NCBI RefSeq assembly: GCF_963676935.1
Contig: NZ_OY781470.1
Span: 310,001 to 374,000, forward strand
Origin: Halarcobacter sp.
Lineage (GTDB): Bacteria; Campylobacterota; Campylobacteria; Campylobacterales; Arcobacteraceae
Length of the DNA stretch: 64,000 nt
Reading direction: 5' to 3'
Under the pieces are notes generated by a model, which did not search any database, was not told the DNA's origin, and worked only from the letters and a program-made list of their open reading frames with translations. Positions 1 to 9,244 of this stretch are shown here, one piece after another. The translations under genes and the position numbers were made by a program. Position 1 is the stretch's first letter; every line of letters starts with the position of its first letter.

Positions 1-209
1 TTATAATGTGTGATAATATGACTCCACTAGAAATAAAAGAGGTAGTTAAGTTTAGAAATGATGTACATCCTCATGTTTTATTAGAAGCATCTGGGAATAT
101 ATCATTAAATACTGTTAGGGATTTTGCTTTAACAGGAGTTGATGCTATTAGTAGTGGAAGTATAATTCATCAGGCAACTTGGTTAGATTTTTCAATGAAA
201 TTTGACTAA
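1..209 (+). CDS. nadC: nicotinate-nucleotide pyrophosphorylase, C-terminal part (partial)
   Basis: The reading frame is open from the window edge, so only the last ~68 residues are present. They carry the MCDNM motif and the end of the barrel (LLEASGNI, GVDAISSGSI) typical of quinolinate phosphoribosyltransferase. The enzyme makes nicotinate mononucleotide from quinolinate and PRPP in NAD synthesis. The ATG at position 6 is internal (preceded in frame by an Ile codon), not the start. It is followed after 38 bp by the DHH phosphoesterase gene on the same strand. Confidence 0.9.
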   Translation, partial: IMCDNMTPLEIKEVVKFRNDVHPHVLLEASGNISLNTVRDFALTGVDAISSGSIIHQATWLDFSMKFD

Positions 210-247
210 TTTACAATTGGTTAATAAAAGTTAGGCATACTAAAAAT

Positions 248-1237
248 ATGAAAAAAGATTTTATTCTAAATAACAAGATAAATATGACAAACTTTTCAAA
301 AGCTTTACAATTAATTGAAAGTAGTAGATATATTTTGATTATAACACATGTTAATCCTGATGCAGATTCTATCTCTTCAGCTTTAGCTTTATCAAATCTA
401 TTGTATGAAAATAAGATTAAACATAAAGTTTTTAATGTAAGTTCAGATTTACCTAGAAATTTAGATTTTATCAGTAGGTTTGACAAAATGACAGATCAAT
501 TACCAAAATTTTATGATTTGGTTATATCTTGTGATTGTGCATCTAAAAAAAGATTTGGTTTTGAGATTGATGATTCAATCCCTTTAATAAACTTTGATCA
601 TCATGCTTCAAATGATAATTTTGGAACAATAAATTTAGTTGATCCTATGAAAAGCTCAACGGCAGAGATTGTATACGATTTTTTTAGATTCAATGGTCTT
701 TATATTACAAAAAATAGTGCTACTGCATTATATGTAGGTATTTATGATGATTCCTTAGCTTTTTCTTTAAATAGATGTGATGAATTGACTTTTGAAAAAG
801 TTAATCATTTAGTAGAGTTTGGAGCAAGTCCATCAGATATCGCTAATAAAATAAAAAGAAGAGATTCTTTAGCAAAATATAGAATAATCCCAAAAGTCTT
901 AGAAAGTTTAGAACTTTATAATGAGGGGAAAGTTGCAACAATATATGCAAAAGATGAATGGTTTAAACAAACAGGAGCTCATAATAGAGATTGTGAAGAA
1001 GCATTAAATATGATTATGAGAATTCAAATTGTAAAAGTTGCTTTATTTGTTAGAGTAGTAAATGGAGTCAGTAGAATAAGTCTTAGATCAAAGGATAAAA
1101 TTGATGTAAATAAGGTAGCCTCAATATTTGGTGGCGGAGGTCATACAAATGCGGCTGGGTTTTCAATAGATTCAATAGATATAGAAAGTGTAAGAAAAAG
1201 AGTTTTAAAGGAAATACTTGAGACGACAAAAGAATAG
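248..1237 (+). CDS. DHH/DHHA1 phosphoesterase, NrnA-like oligoribonuclease / pAp phosphatase
   Basis: A 329-residue cytoplasmic protein with the DHH order: THVNPDADS near the N-terminus, CDCA, the signature NFDHHASN, and the C-terminal DHHA1 glycine motif GGGGHTNAAGF. In the family these Asp/His residues bind two Mn ions; NrnA-type members degrade short oligoribonucleotides and dephosphorylate 3'-phosphoadenosine 5'-phosphate. Size agrees with NrnA. The start at 248 has no clear Shine-Dalgarno; an in-frame ATG at 284 is a reasonable alternative because the family's first strand begins there. The 3' end overlaps the M23 peptidase gene by 20 bp. Substrate is inferred from family only. Confidence 0.87.
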   Translation: MKKDFILNNKINMTNFSKALQLIESSRYILIITHVNPDADSISSALALSNLLYENKIKHKVFNVSSDLPRNLDFISRFDKMTDQLPKFYDLVISCDCASKKRFGFEIDDSIPLINFDHHASNDNFGTINLVDPMKSSTAEIVYDFFRFNGLYITKNSATALYVGIYDDSLAFSLNRCDELTFEKVNHLVEFGASPSDIANKIKRRDSLAKYRIIPKVLESLELYNEGKVATIYAKDEWFKQTGAHNRDCEEALNMIMRIQIVKVALFVRVVNGVSRISLRSKDKIDVNKVASIFGGGGHTNAAGFSIDSIDIESVRKRVLKEILETTKE

Positions 1238-2594
1238 TTTATTAAATATAGTTTTCGGATTAGTTTTAATTTTAATAATAGCTGGAGGAGGATTTGTTTA
1301 TTTTTCTCCATTATTTGAAAAGCAACCTGCAAAAATAGTTCTGAATAGTTCAGGATTTTGGAATCTAAAAGATTCATTATCTGTTGATCTTTTTGATAAA
1401 AGTGGAATTAAATCTTATAAAATATATTATAAGTCTGGAAATAATATAGAAAAACTTTCTGAGAATACTATCTCTGCAAAACAAGAAAAAGTTGTATTAA
1501 ATATTAAACCTTTACCTCTTAGACCAAATATAAAAGAGGTAACTATTGCAATAGAGGTTTATGATAATTCTTTTTGGAATTTTTTCCAAGGAAATAAATC
1601 TTATAAAGAATACAAATTAAGTATAGATAAAAAAAGACCCTTAGCTAGAGTTATTTCTAATTCTTACAATATTAAAAGGGGTGGAAGTGCCGCTTTAGTT
1701 GTTGAAGTTAGGGATGAAAATTTAAAAGATAAATATATCACTTTTAACAATGAATATAGATTTGAATTAATTCCATATTTAAAAGAGGGGTATTATGCTG
1801 CAATTATTGCTTGGCCAATTGATATAAAGTTTGATGAATTTAGTAGAGTAAACTTAGTTGCTATTGATCAAGCAAATAATGAAACAACAACAAAAGTACC
1901 TTTTTATATAAAAGATTTAAAAATCAAAAATGATAAATTAACAATTAGTGATAACTTTATTAATAAAGTATCTATTCCTGTACTTCAAAAAAGTGATTAT
2001 GAAGTACCAAATACAAACGAAGAGATATTTATAAAACAAAATAGAGAACTAAGAGCTAACAATGTAAATACTATAAAAGAACAATCTCTTAATAATATGT
2101 CAAAAGAGATGATTACAAGTTTTAATTTAAAACCATTTAGAAGATTAAGTGGTTCAAAAACATTTGCTGGATTTGCAGAAAAAAGGGAATATTCATATAA
2201 TGGGCAAAAGATTGATGAAGCTTGGCATTTAGGGATGGATTGGGCAAGTATAAAGCATGCACAAGTTAAAATATCAAATAATGGGAAAGTAATATTCAAC
2301 AATTATTTAGGAATTTATGGAAATACCCTTATTGTTGACCATGGGTTTGGATTACAAACATTATATGCACATACTAGTCAATTTCAAGTTGCAAAAAATG
2401 ATGAAGTAAGAGCAGGGCAAATAATAGCTAATACAGGTAGCACAGGAGCAGTATTTGGAGATCACTTACATTTTGGTGTTTTAGTACAAGGTATAGAAGT
2501 AAATCCTGTAGAGTGGATGGATAAAAATTGGATTAGAACAAGAATCTCAAATATATTAGCTGAAGCAAAACAAGAAATAAGAAGTAGTAAATGA
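1218..2594 (+). CDS. membrane-anchored M23 (LytM-type) peptidoglycan endopeptidase
   Basis: 458 residues. One membrane segment at about residues 9–30 anchors a long periplasmic region; the M23 zinc-peptidase domain is C-terminal. Zinc ligands are visible as H337 and D341 (HLGMD) and the HLHFG motif (H416, H418), with the usual YAH histidine near 385. Such enzymes cut peptidoglycan cross-links; in Campylobacterota several set cell shape. The start is TTG at 1218, chosen because AAAGGA lies just upstream and the membrane helix follows. It overlaps the previous gene by 20 bp and lpxC by 4 bp (ATGA), suggesting coupled translation. An M23 gene before lpxC is also found in Campylobacter. The exact cleavage specificity cannot be read. 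Confidence 0.9.
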   Translation: MRRQKNSLLNIVFGLVLILIIAGGGFVYFSPLFEKQPAKIVLNSSGFWNLKDSLSVDLFDKSGIKSYKIYYKSGNNIEKLSENTISAKQEKVVLNIKPLPLRPNIKEVTIAIEVYDNSFWNFFQGNKSYKEYKLSIDKKRPLARVISNSYNIKRGGSAALVVEVRDENLKDKYITFNNEYRFELIPYLKEGYYAAIIAWPIDIKFDEFSRVNLVAIDQANNETTTKVPFYIKDLKIKNDKLTISDNFINKVSIPVLQKSDYEVPNTNEEIFIKQNRELRANNVNTIKEQSLNNMSKEMITSFNLKPFRRLSGSKTFAGFAEKREYSYNGQKIDEAWHLGMDWASIKHAQVKISNNGKVIFNNYLGIYGNTLIVDHGFGLQTLYAHTSQFQVAKNDEVRAGQIIANTGSTGAVFGDHLHFGVLVQGIEVNPVEWMDKNWIRTRISNILAEAKQEIRSSK

Positions 2595-3496
2595 GACAAA
2601 GAACTATAGAAAAAAGTGTAGAGATTATTGGAATAGGGCTTCATAAAGGAGTTCCTGTTAAGATGAAACTTGAACCACTTGATGCTGACATGGGTATTAT
2701 ATTTTATAGGGTTGATGCTGGTGTTACAATACCTTTAAAAATCGAAAATGTTGTAGATACAAAAATGGCTACAGTTATTGGGAAAGATGGGGTAGTTGTT
2801 TCAACAATAGAGCATCTTTTATCTGCTGTATATGCTTATGGAATTGATAACTTAAGAGTTGTAATTGATAATGATGAGGTTCCTGTTCTTGATGGAAGTT
2901 CATCTGGATATTGTATGTTAATTGATGAAGCAGGTATTAAAGAGTTAAATAAATCAAAAAAAGCAATAAAGATTAAACAAGATGTTGAGATTACTACAGA
3001 AGATGGTAAAAAAGTTGCTTTAAAACCTTCAAATCATATTATATATGATTTTTCTATTGATTTTGAGCATCCTGTTATTGGTGAACAACAATTTCATTTT
3101 GATTATTCAATTGCTGAATATAAAGAGAATATTAGCCGTGCTAGGACATTTGGATTTTTACATGAAGTTCAATATCTAAGAAGTATTGGATTAGCTCAGG
3201 GTGGAAGTATGGAAAATGCAATTGTATTAGACCATAGTAAAGTATTAAATCCTGATGGATTAAGATATGAAGATGAATTTGTCAGACATAAAATTTTAGA
3301 TGCAATTGGTGATATGGCACTTTTAGGTTATACATTAGTTGGAGAATATAATGCTCATGCGGGAAGTCATCATTTAAATCATTTACTAACAAAAAAACTT
3401 TATGAAAATGAAGCAAATTATGAAATTATAGATTTAGAAGAGGCACAAGATGAAGCTCAAGTATTTGAGTTAGCTTATTCAAAGGTTGAAGCATAA
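2591..3496 (+). CDS. lpxC: UDP-3-O-acyl-N-acetylglucosamine deacetylase
   Basis: 301 residues, the usual LpxC length. It catalyses the committed zinc-dependent deacetylation in lipid A synthesis. Visible motifs: STIEHLLSAVYAYGIDN with the first zinc His, VPVLDGSS, SRARTFGF, and FVRHKILDAIGD carrying the second zinc His and Asp, then AGSHHLNH with the catalytic His. Start ATG overlaps the M23 stop (ATGA). The next gene begins 3 bp after the stop, so it sits in a tight run from the M23 gene to thrB. Confidence 0.97.
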   Translation: MRQRTIEKSVEIIGIGLHKGVPVKMKLEPLDADMGIIFYRVDAGVTIPLKIENVVDTKMATVIGKDGVVVSTIEHLLSAVYAYGIDNLRVVIDNDEVPVLDGSSSGYCMLIDEAGIKELNKSKKAIKIKQDVEITTEDGKKVALKPSNHIIYDFSIDFEHPVIGEQQFHFDYSIAEYKENISRARTFGFLHEVQYLRSIGLAQGGSMENAIVLDHSKVLNPDGLRYEDEFVRHKILDAIGDMALLGYTLVGEYNAHAGSHHLNHLLTKKLYENEANYEIIDLEEAQDEAQVFELAYSKVEA

Positions 3497-3499
3497 TAT

Positions 3500-3952
3500 A
3501 TGATTGAAGTGTTAGTTATAAGTATTTCAAAACCTTTATTAATTGGAATTTATGAAAATAAAAAATTAATAAAAGTGTATGAAGAAGAGGGCATGACCTC
3601 TGATGTTTTACCTGTACTTTTTAAAGAGATTTTAGATAAATATACTATTGATAGTTTAATTTATGTAAATACACCTGGTTCATATATGGCTATAAAAGTT
3701 GCATATGTATTTTTAAAAACAGTTTCTATTTCTCATAATATCAAGCTAAAAGCCTGCAGTGGCTTTGAGTTTAATGATAATACTCCAATAAAAGCTTTAG
3801 GTAAAAAATATTTTATTAATTCAAAAGATGGTGTTAAAGTTGACTTTTTAGAAAATAACTGTAAAATGTCACCCTTTGAATTGCCAGAGGTTTTAGAAAA
3901 TATTAATATATCAGCTGAAACTTTGCCAATATACAATTTACCTGCTGTTTAA
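3500..3952 (+). CDS. short TsaB-like protein (t6A synthesis, actin-fold)
   Basis: 150 residues. The segment [20 protein letters not shown] matches the position and pattern of the TsaB GPGSFTGLRIG…A motif, and the N-terminus has an ASKHA-like first strand. TsaB partners TsaD and TsaE in threonylcarbamoyl-adenosine (t6A37) tRNA modification. It is much shorter than E. coli TsaB (about 230 residues), lacking most of the second lobe. The Campylobacter gene at this place between lpxC and thrB is similarly small. The GPGS glycine is degenerate (TPGS), so the call is by motif shape and position. A TTG-started thrB follows after 10 bp. Confidence 0.7.
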   Translation: MIEVLVISISKPLLIGIYENKKLIKVYEEEGMTSDVLPVLFKEILDKYTIDSLIYVNTPGSYMAIKVAYVFLKTVSISHNIKLKACSGFEFNDNTPIKALGKKYFINSKDGVKVDFLENNCKMSPFELPEVLENINISAETLPIYNLPAV

Positions 3953-3962
3953 AGGAAGAAGT

Positions 3963-4844
3963 TTGAAAATATGTGTGCCTGCTACTAGTGCTAATTTAGG
4001 ACCTGGTTTTGATACTTTAGGATTAGCTATATCATTACATAATCAAGTAAGTATAAAACCGTCAAAATTTCATAGTGTATCATTAAAAGGTGAAGGGTCA
4101 AATAATCCTGTACTTAAAGACAATAATATGTTTATTGCAATATTTAATGATTTTTATCATAATTTATCAAATAGAAAAAGACACTTTAGATTTGAATTTA
4201 CAAATGAGATACCTTTATCAAGAGGTTTAGGTAGTTCTTCAGCAGTTATTGTTTCAGCAATTGCAAGTGCATATGCAATTGAAGGTATACAGATTGAAAA
4301 AGAAAAATTATTGAATTTGGCATTAGCTTATGAAAGCCATCCTGATAATATTACACCAGCTGTGATGGGTGGTTTTAATGTTGCTACAGTTCAAGATAAT
4401 GAAGTAAAATTTATAAATAAAAATATGCCTAAATCTTTAAAAGCTATAGTTGTTATACCAAATAGACCTATATCAACACAATTAGCTAGAAAAGCATTGC
4501 CGTATAAATATTCAAAAGAGGATACAATTTTTAATATATCACACTCATCTTTATTAGCTTCTGCATTTATTAGTGAAGATTGGAAAATGTTAAAAGTAGC
4601 TTCTCAAGATAAAGTTCATCAAAAATATAGAATGAAACAGATGCCAGAACTTTTCGATGTTCAAAAAACTGCATTGAAAAATGGTGCCTTAATGAGTACG
4701 TTATCAGGTTCTGGTTCAACACTATTTTCAATAGCATTTAATGATGATGCACATAGAATTGAAAAAGAACTAAAGAAAAGATTTCCACACTTCAAAGTTT
4801 TAACTAGAGACTTTGATAATGCTGGTGTGACAGTGGAATATTAA
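3963..4844 (+). CDS. thrB: homoserine kinase (GHMP family)
   Basis: 293 residues. Phosphorylates homoserine for threonine synthesis; thrC lies in this window at 31329. GHMP motifs are clear: [15 protein letters not shown] at the N-terminus, the ATP-binding loop [12 protein letters not shown] around residue 88, and a C-terminal [11 protein letters not shown] motif. Start is TTG at 3963, with AAAGGAAG 5 bp upstream and the family's [15 protein letters not shown] beginning exactly there. Confidence 0.96.
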   Translation: MKICVPATSANLGPGFDTLGLAISLHNQVSIKPSKFHSVSLKGEGSNNPVLKDNNMFIAIFNDFYHNLSNRKRHFRFEFTNEIPLSRGLGSSSAVIVSAIASAYAIEGIQIEKEKLLNLALAYESHPDNITPAVMGGFNVATVQDNEVKFINKNMPKSLKAIVVIPNRPISTQLARKALPYKYSKEDTIFNISHSSLLASAFISEDWKMLKVASQDKVHQKYRMKQMPELFDVQKTALKNGALMSTLSGSGSTLFSIAFNDDAHRIEKELKKRFPHFKVLTRDFDNAGVTVEY

Positions 4845-4872
4845 AAAACTATTAAATTAAGTAAAATTTAGG

Positions 4873-4878
4873 TATAAT
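4873..4878 (+). promoter_or_regulatory. -10 element (TATAAT) at the ylxR start
   Basis: TATAAT in the context TTTAGGTATAAT, the same form seen before hinT and the 26998 gene. It lies 1 bp before the TTG start of ylxR, so a transcript from it would begin inside ylxR and mainly serve infB-rbfA-rimP. Based on consensus only. Confidence 0.45.
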
Positions 4879-4879
4879 A

Positions 4880-5158
4880 TTGACTATTTTAAAAAGACCC
4901 ATTCGAACTTGTGTCATTTGTAGAGGAAAATTTGCTCAAAATGACTTGTTTCGTTTAAAATGTGAGGATAAGAAACTTGTACCATTTGATAATAATGGCA
5001 GAAGTTTTTATATCTGTAGTGATTGTCTTTCTATTTTTGAAAATTCACAAAACAATCAAAAAGATTTGAAAAGATTTGAAAAAACACTATACAGAGTGTG
5101 TAAAAACAAAGATGACTATTTAGGACAACTTAAGGAGATATTAACGCATGTCAGATAA
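4880..5158 (+). CDS. YlxR-family (DUF448) RNA-binding protein
   Basis: 92 residues. The YlxR signature is visible: RTCVICRGKF near the start, then DNNGRSFYICSDC. YlxR is a small, probably nucleic-acid-binding protein almost always encoded just before infB, as here. The start is TTG at 4880 with AGG about 8 bp upstream; no ATG occurs before the conserved RTCVIC motif. The end overlaps infB by 11 bp, implying coupled translation. A TATAAT lies directly before the start codon. Confidence 0.88.
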   Translation: MTILKRPIRTCVICRGKFAQNDLFRLKCEDKKLVPFDNNGRSFYICSDCLSIFENSQNNQKDLKRFEKTLYRVCKNKDDYLGQLKEILTHVR

Positions 5159-7814
5159 TGTAAGAGTTTATGAGATAGCTGAAGAGGCTGGAGCTAGTAG
5201 TAATGAAGTAATTACAAAAGCCAAGGATTTAGGGATTGAACTTAAATCACCTCAAAGTGCAGTTTCATTCGAAGATGCTGAAGAGATAGCAAACTATATA
5301 ATGACTGGTAAAAGTAGTAAGTTAAAAAAGAAACCAGTAAAAGCAAAAAAAGTAGTAGTAAAAAAACAGAGCAATGAAGAGCCTGCTAAAACAGAAGAAA
5401 AAGAAGTTGAAGCTTCTGAAGAACCTGTTACAAAAACAACAGATACAGTTTCTAAGGCTGAAGAAAATTCAGAAAATGAGACTGAAGTAAAAAAAGACAA
5501 ACCAGTTAAAAGCGTAACTCCAAATAAAATTGTTCCAAAAAGAAGAGGTTTAAAAATTGTTAAAAAGAAAAAACCTAAAGAGGAAGTTTCTAAATCTGTA
5601 AATAATGAGATTAATTCGGGTGGTCCTCAACCTAAAAAAGCGATGAAATCACTTAGTGAAATTTTAGGTGGCAATGAAACAGAAGAAAAAAAATCTAATA
5701 CTACAGCTGCCGAGCAAGCTAAAATACAAGCAAAGAAAAAAGAAAAGAAAAAACATCCTGCAAAATCGCATGATCATGGAAAAGTTATTGAATTTGATGG
5801 AAAATCAACAGAAGAGTTTAAATCTTCAAGTGATGAGTCTTTACTTGGTGAAGAGGTTGTATTGCTTGATATGGGATTAAGTGATACTTCAAAACTTTTT
5901 GAAGATCAAAATAACAACAAAAATAATGATAAAAATAAAAACCAATCAAGAGCTTCTAAACCAGCAGCCTTTGGAAATAGACCTCAAGGTTTAAAAAGAG
6001 GTAAAAGAAAGAAAAGAATTAAACAAGTTAGAGAAGAGGTAACAATTACGGAAGTAACTATACCTGAAGATATCAGAGTATATGAATTTGCAGAAGCTTG
6101 TGGAAAATCTCCAGCAGAAGTAATTACTGTATTGTTTAGTTTAGGTATGATGGTTACTAAAAATGACTTCTTAAAACAAGATGAATTAGAGATTCTTGGA
6201 GAAGAATTTGGTATTGAAGTTACTGTTAAAGATGCCCTTGAAGATGTAAATTATGTAGAAGATTATCAAGATGAAGAGATTGATAAATCAAACTTTGTAA
6301 CTAGACCACCAGTGGTTACTATTATGGGACATGTTGACCATGGTAAAACTTCGTTATTAGATAAAATCAGAAGTTCGAAAGTTGCATCAGCAGAAGCTGG
6401 TGGAATTACTCAACATATTTCAGCATATACAATTGAACAAAATGGTCAAAAAATCACTTTTGTAGATACTCCAGGACATGCCGCTTTCTCAGCTATGAGA
6501 GCAAGAGGTGCAGATGTTACTGATGTTGTTATTATAGTTGTTGCAGCAGATGATGGTGTAATGCCACAGACTGAAGAAGTAATCTCACATGCAAAAGCTT
6601 CAGGGTGTCCTATAATAGTTGCAGTTAACAAAATGGATAAAGAAACTGCAAATATGGATATGGTTAAAGCTCAAATGGCAGAAAGAGAAATGACTCCTGT
6701 AGATTGGGGTGGAGATATTGAGTTTATTGGAGTATCAGCACATACTGGTATGGGAATAGATGATTTATTAGAAAATATTTTACTTCAAGCAGAAATTTTA
6801 GAGCTTGAAGCTGATCCAAAAGCAAAAGCAAAGGCATCAGTAGTTGAATCTTCTTTAGAAAAAGGTAGAGGTCCTGTTGCAACTGTTATTGTTCAAAATG
6901 GTACTTTAAGAGTTGGAGACAATATTGTTTGTGATACAACTTACGGTAGAGTAAAAGCTATAACAAATGATTTAGGAAAACCAGTAAAAGAGTTAGGCCT
7001 TTCTGAAACTGGTTCAATCTTAGGATTAAATGATGTTCCAGCTGCTGGTGCAATTATGGTTGTACAGGATTCTGATAAAGAAGCAAGAGAGATTGCTACA
7101 ACAAGAGCAGAGCATGCAAGAGCAAAAGAACTATCTAAATCTACTAAAGTTTCACTGGAAGAGATGAGTGGATTAATTGCAGAAGGTAAAATTAAACAAT
7201 TACCAGTAATTATTAAAACTGACGTGGCTGGTTCTTTAGAAGCTATTAAAGGTTCATTAGAAAAAATTCAAAATGAAGAAGTAAAAGTAAAAGTTGTACA
7301 CGCAGCTGTTGGTGGAATTACTGAATCAGATTTAGTATTAGCAAGTGCTAGTGAAGGTTGTATTATCTTAGGATTTAATGTAAGACCTACTGGATCAGTT
7401 AAAAGTAAAGCAAAAGCAGATGGTATTACTATTAATACGTATTCAATTATTTATGACTTAATTGATGATGTTAAAGATGCACTTTCTGGTATGATGAGCG
7501 CAGTTATAAGAGAAGAAAATACAGGACAAGCTGAAGTTAGGGATACATTCGTAGTACCTAAAGTAGGAACAGTTGCTGGTTGTATTGTAACTGATGGTAA
7601 AGTTGTAAGAGGTGGACATGCTAGAATCATTAGAGATGGTGTTGTAACTTATACTGGTAAAATCTCATCTCTAAAAAGATTTAAAGATGATGTTAAAGAG
7701 GTTGCAAATGGTTATGAATGTGGTATTATGTTTGATAAATTCAATGATATTAAAGTTGGTGACTTTATTGAAACATTCATTCAAATTGAAGAGAAAGTAC
7801 ATATTGACGACTAA
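5148..7814 (+). CDS. infB: translation initiation factor IF-2
   Basis: 888 residues. IF-2 brings initiator tRNA to the 30S subunit with GTP. N-terminal IF2_N motif ([11 protein letters not shown]), then a long low-complexity Lys/Glu-rich linker to about residue 290, a second IF2_N motif ([11 protein letters not shown]), and the GTPase domain: GHVDHGKT at 394–401, [12 protein letters not shown]. Domains II–IV follow to the end. The start has AAGGAG 11 bp upstream and lies inside ylxR. rbfA follows after 11 bp. Confidence 0.98.
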   Translation: MSDNVRVYEIAEEAGASSNEVITKAKDLGIELKSPQSAVSFEDAEEIANYIMTGKSSKLKKKPVKAKKVVVKKQSNEEPAKTEEKEVEASEEPVTKTTDTVSKAEENSENETEVKKDKPVKSVTPNKIVPKRRGLKIVKKKKPKEEVSKSVNNEINSGGPQPKKAMKSLSEILGGNETEEKKSNTTAAEQAKIQAKKKEKKKHPAKSHDHGKVIEFDGKSTEEFKSSSDESLLGEEVVLLDMGLSDTSKLFEDQNNNKNNDKNKNQSRASKPAAFGNRPQGLKRGKRKKRIKQVREEVTITEVTIPEDIRVYEFAEACGKSPAEVITVLFSLGMMVTKNDFLKQDELEILGEEFGIEVTVKDALEDVNYVEDYQDEEIDKSNFVTRPPVVTIMGHVDHGKTSLLDKIRSSKVASAEAGGITQHISAYTIEQNGQKITFVDTPGHAAFSAMRARGADVTDVVIIVVAADDGVMPQTEEVISHAKASGCPIIVAVNKMDKETANMDMVKAQMAEREMTPVDWGGDIEFIGVSAHTGMGIDDLLENILLQAEILELEADPKAKAKASVVESSLEKGRGPVATVIVQNGTLRVGDNIVCDTTYGRVKAITNDLGKPVKELGLSETGSILGLNDVPAAGAIMVVQDSDKEAREIATTRAEHARAKELSKSTKVSLEEMSGLIAEGKIKQLPVIIKTDVAGSLEAIKGSLEKIQNEEVKVKVVHAAVGGITESDLVLASASEGCIILGFNVRPTGSVKSKAKADGITINTYSIIYDLIDDVKDALSGMMSAVIREENTGQAEVRDTFVVPKVGTVAGCIVTDGKVVRGGHARIIRDGVVTYTGKISSLKRFKDDVKEVANGYECGIMFDKFNDIKVGDFIETFIQIEEKVHIDD

Positions 7815-7825
7815 AAGAGCTTATC

Positions 7826-8179
7826 TTGAAAAGTATTAATCTACAAAGAACGGAATCACTTCTTATGGAGTTGGTTCCTGAAGCATTATCAACACTTAGT
7901 GATGAAAGAATTTGTTCTTTACCTATTACAGGAGTTAACTGTAAAAATGGTAAATATGATGCAACAGTATATTTTGATGGTAGTGATTTTAGTGATAAAG
8001 AGATGCCAGGTATAATATCTGCTCTAACAAAAGCTAATGGAAGAATAAAATCATATGTCTTAAGTTCTACTGGTTGGTATAAATGTCCTACATTTAAGTT
8101 TGTAAATGATAAATCTTTAGAGTCATCAAAAAGTATTGAAGATTTATTTAGACAAATAGAAAAAGAGAAGAAATCATGA
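7826..8179 (+). CDS. rbfA: 30S ribosome-binding factor RbfA
   Basis: 117 residues, normal RbfA size. Cold-shock-related 30S maturation factor acting on the 16S rRNA 5' helix. Pattern fits: N-terminal helix with [16 protein letters not shown], then [11 protein letters not shown] and TVYFDGSD strands of the KH-like fold, with [11 protein letters not shown] late in the protein. Position between infB and rimP supports it. Start is TTG at 7826 with only a weak AAGAG upstream. It overlaps rimP by 4 bp. Confidence 0.9.
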   Translation: MKSINLQRTESLLMELVPEALSTLSDERICSLPITGVNCKNGKYDATVYFDGSDFSDKEMPGIISALTKANGRIKSYVLSSTGWYKCPTFKFVNDKSLESSKSIEDLFRQIEKEKKS

Positions 8180-8604
8180 ATTTAGAAGAATCAATTGAAA
8201 TAGCTGTAAAGGGATGTGGCGCTGAACTTTATGATATAGTTTCTTTAAAAGAGAATGATAGCAATATCTTTAGAGTATATGTAACACAGCCAGGTGGAAT
8301 ATCTTTGGATAAATGTGCTGAAATATCTAGAATGATTTCGCCTATTTTAGATATTGAAGAACCTATGCAAGGAAAATACAATCTTGAAGTTAGTTCTCCA
8401 GGAATTGAAAGAAAACTGAAAAATCCTCAACATTTTAAATCATCTCTTGGTGAGAAAATAAAATTAAAAGATTTTGAGAAAAATACAATCAAGGGTGAAT
8501 TAATAGCCGCTGATGATAACGAAGTAAAAATTAAAACTGAACATGGTGAAGAGATTGTAACTTATGACGAAATCTCTAGTGCTTCAACTTATTTTGAGTG
8601 GTAA
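8176..8604 (+). CDS. rimP: ribosome maturation factor RimP
   Basis: 142 residues, typical length. Needed for 30S assembly. Motifs: [16 protein letters not shown] and [15 protein letters not shown], the hallmark of the RimP N-terminal domain, followed by an Sm-like C-terminal domain. ATG overlaps the rbfA stop (ATGA), with GAGAAG upstream. It completes the ylxR-infB-rbfA-rimP ribosome-maturation run. Confidence 0.95.
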   Translation: MNLEESIEIAVKGCGAELYDIVSLKENDSNIFRVYVTQPGGISLDKCAEISRMISPILDIEEPMQGKYNLEVSSPGIERKLKNPQHFKSSLGEKIKLKDFEKNTIKGELIAADDNEVKIKTEHGEEIVTYDEISSASTYFEW

Positions 8605-8617
8605 TAAAGGTTAAAAA

Positions 8618-9244
8618 TTGAGTTTAGAAAGCTCTTTAACATTTTTTCTAGCAATATTAATATTTGGAATAACTCCAGGACCAGGTGTATTTGCTCTTCT
8701 TGCAAGAGGTATGACACTTGGTTCTAAACAATGTATCCCCTTAGCTTTTGGAATGACAATAAGTGATGTAATCTATTTAATTTTTGCCTGTCTAGGATTA
8801 GCTACAATTGCACACAACTATGCTTTTTTATTTGAAGTAATAAGAATTTTAGGTGCTTTATATCTATTTTATCTTGGATATAAAATGTTTACAGCACCAA
8901 TAGAGATTGAAGATACACAGAAAAATGAGACCGTAAAAAAAGATTTTGTATTGGCTTTTATTCAAGGTTTTCTTATATCAGCTTCAAATCCAAAAGTGAT
9001 ACTTTTTTATATAGCTTTTTTACCAACATTCTTAGATATAAAATCATTAGATGCTAGGGATATTATTTGGGTATCTTTTTTAACAATTATTGCATTAATG
9101 ATAGGATTGATGTTTGTATCAATTTTAGCTAATAAAGCTAAAAAACTATTGAGATCTAAAAAATCTCTAAAAAGATTAAATTACACTGCAGGTTCTATAA
9201 TGGTTGCAGCTGGTAGTTTTCTTTTATTTAATAAGCAGTCTTAA
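8618..9244 (+). CDS. LysE/RhtB-family amino-acid exporter
   Basis: 208 residues with about six membrane helices. The family signature is clear: GITPGPGVFALLARGMTLG near the N-terminus and LISASNPKVILFYIAFLPTF in the middle. LysE/RhtB proteins export amino acids such as lysine, threonine or homoserine lactone from the cytoplasm; the substrate cannot be read here. Start TTG at 8618 with AAAGG 8 bp upstream. The stop overlaps the ribD ATG by one base (TAATG). A second member of the family lies at 47236 on the other strand. Confidence 0.93.
   Translation: MSLESSLTFFLAILIFGITPGPGVFALLARGMTLGSKQCIPLAFGMTISDVIYLIFACLGLATIAHNYAFLFEVIRILGALYLFYLGYKMFTAPIEIEDTQKNETVKKDFVLAFIQGFLISASNPKVILFYIAFLPTFLDIKSLDARDIIWVSFLTIIALMIGLMFVSILANKAKKLLRSKKSLKRLNYTAGSIMVAAGSFLLFNKQS

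Noticed and set aside
5294-5500. Minus-strand ORF rich in Ser/Phe within infB
   Set aside because: Shadow of the Lys/Glu-rich IF-2 linker.
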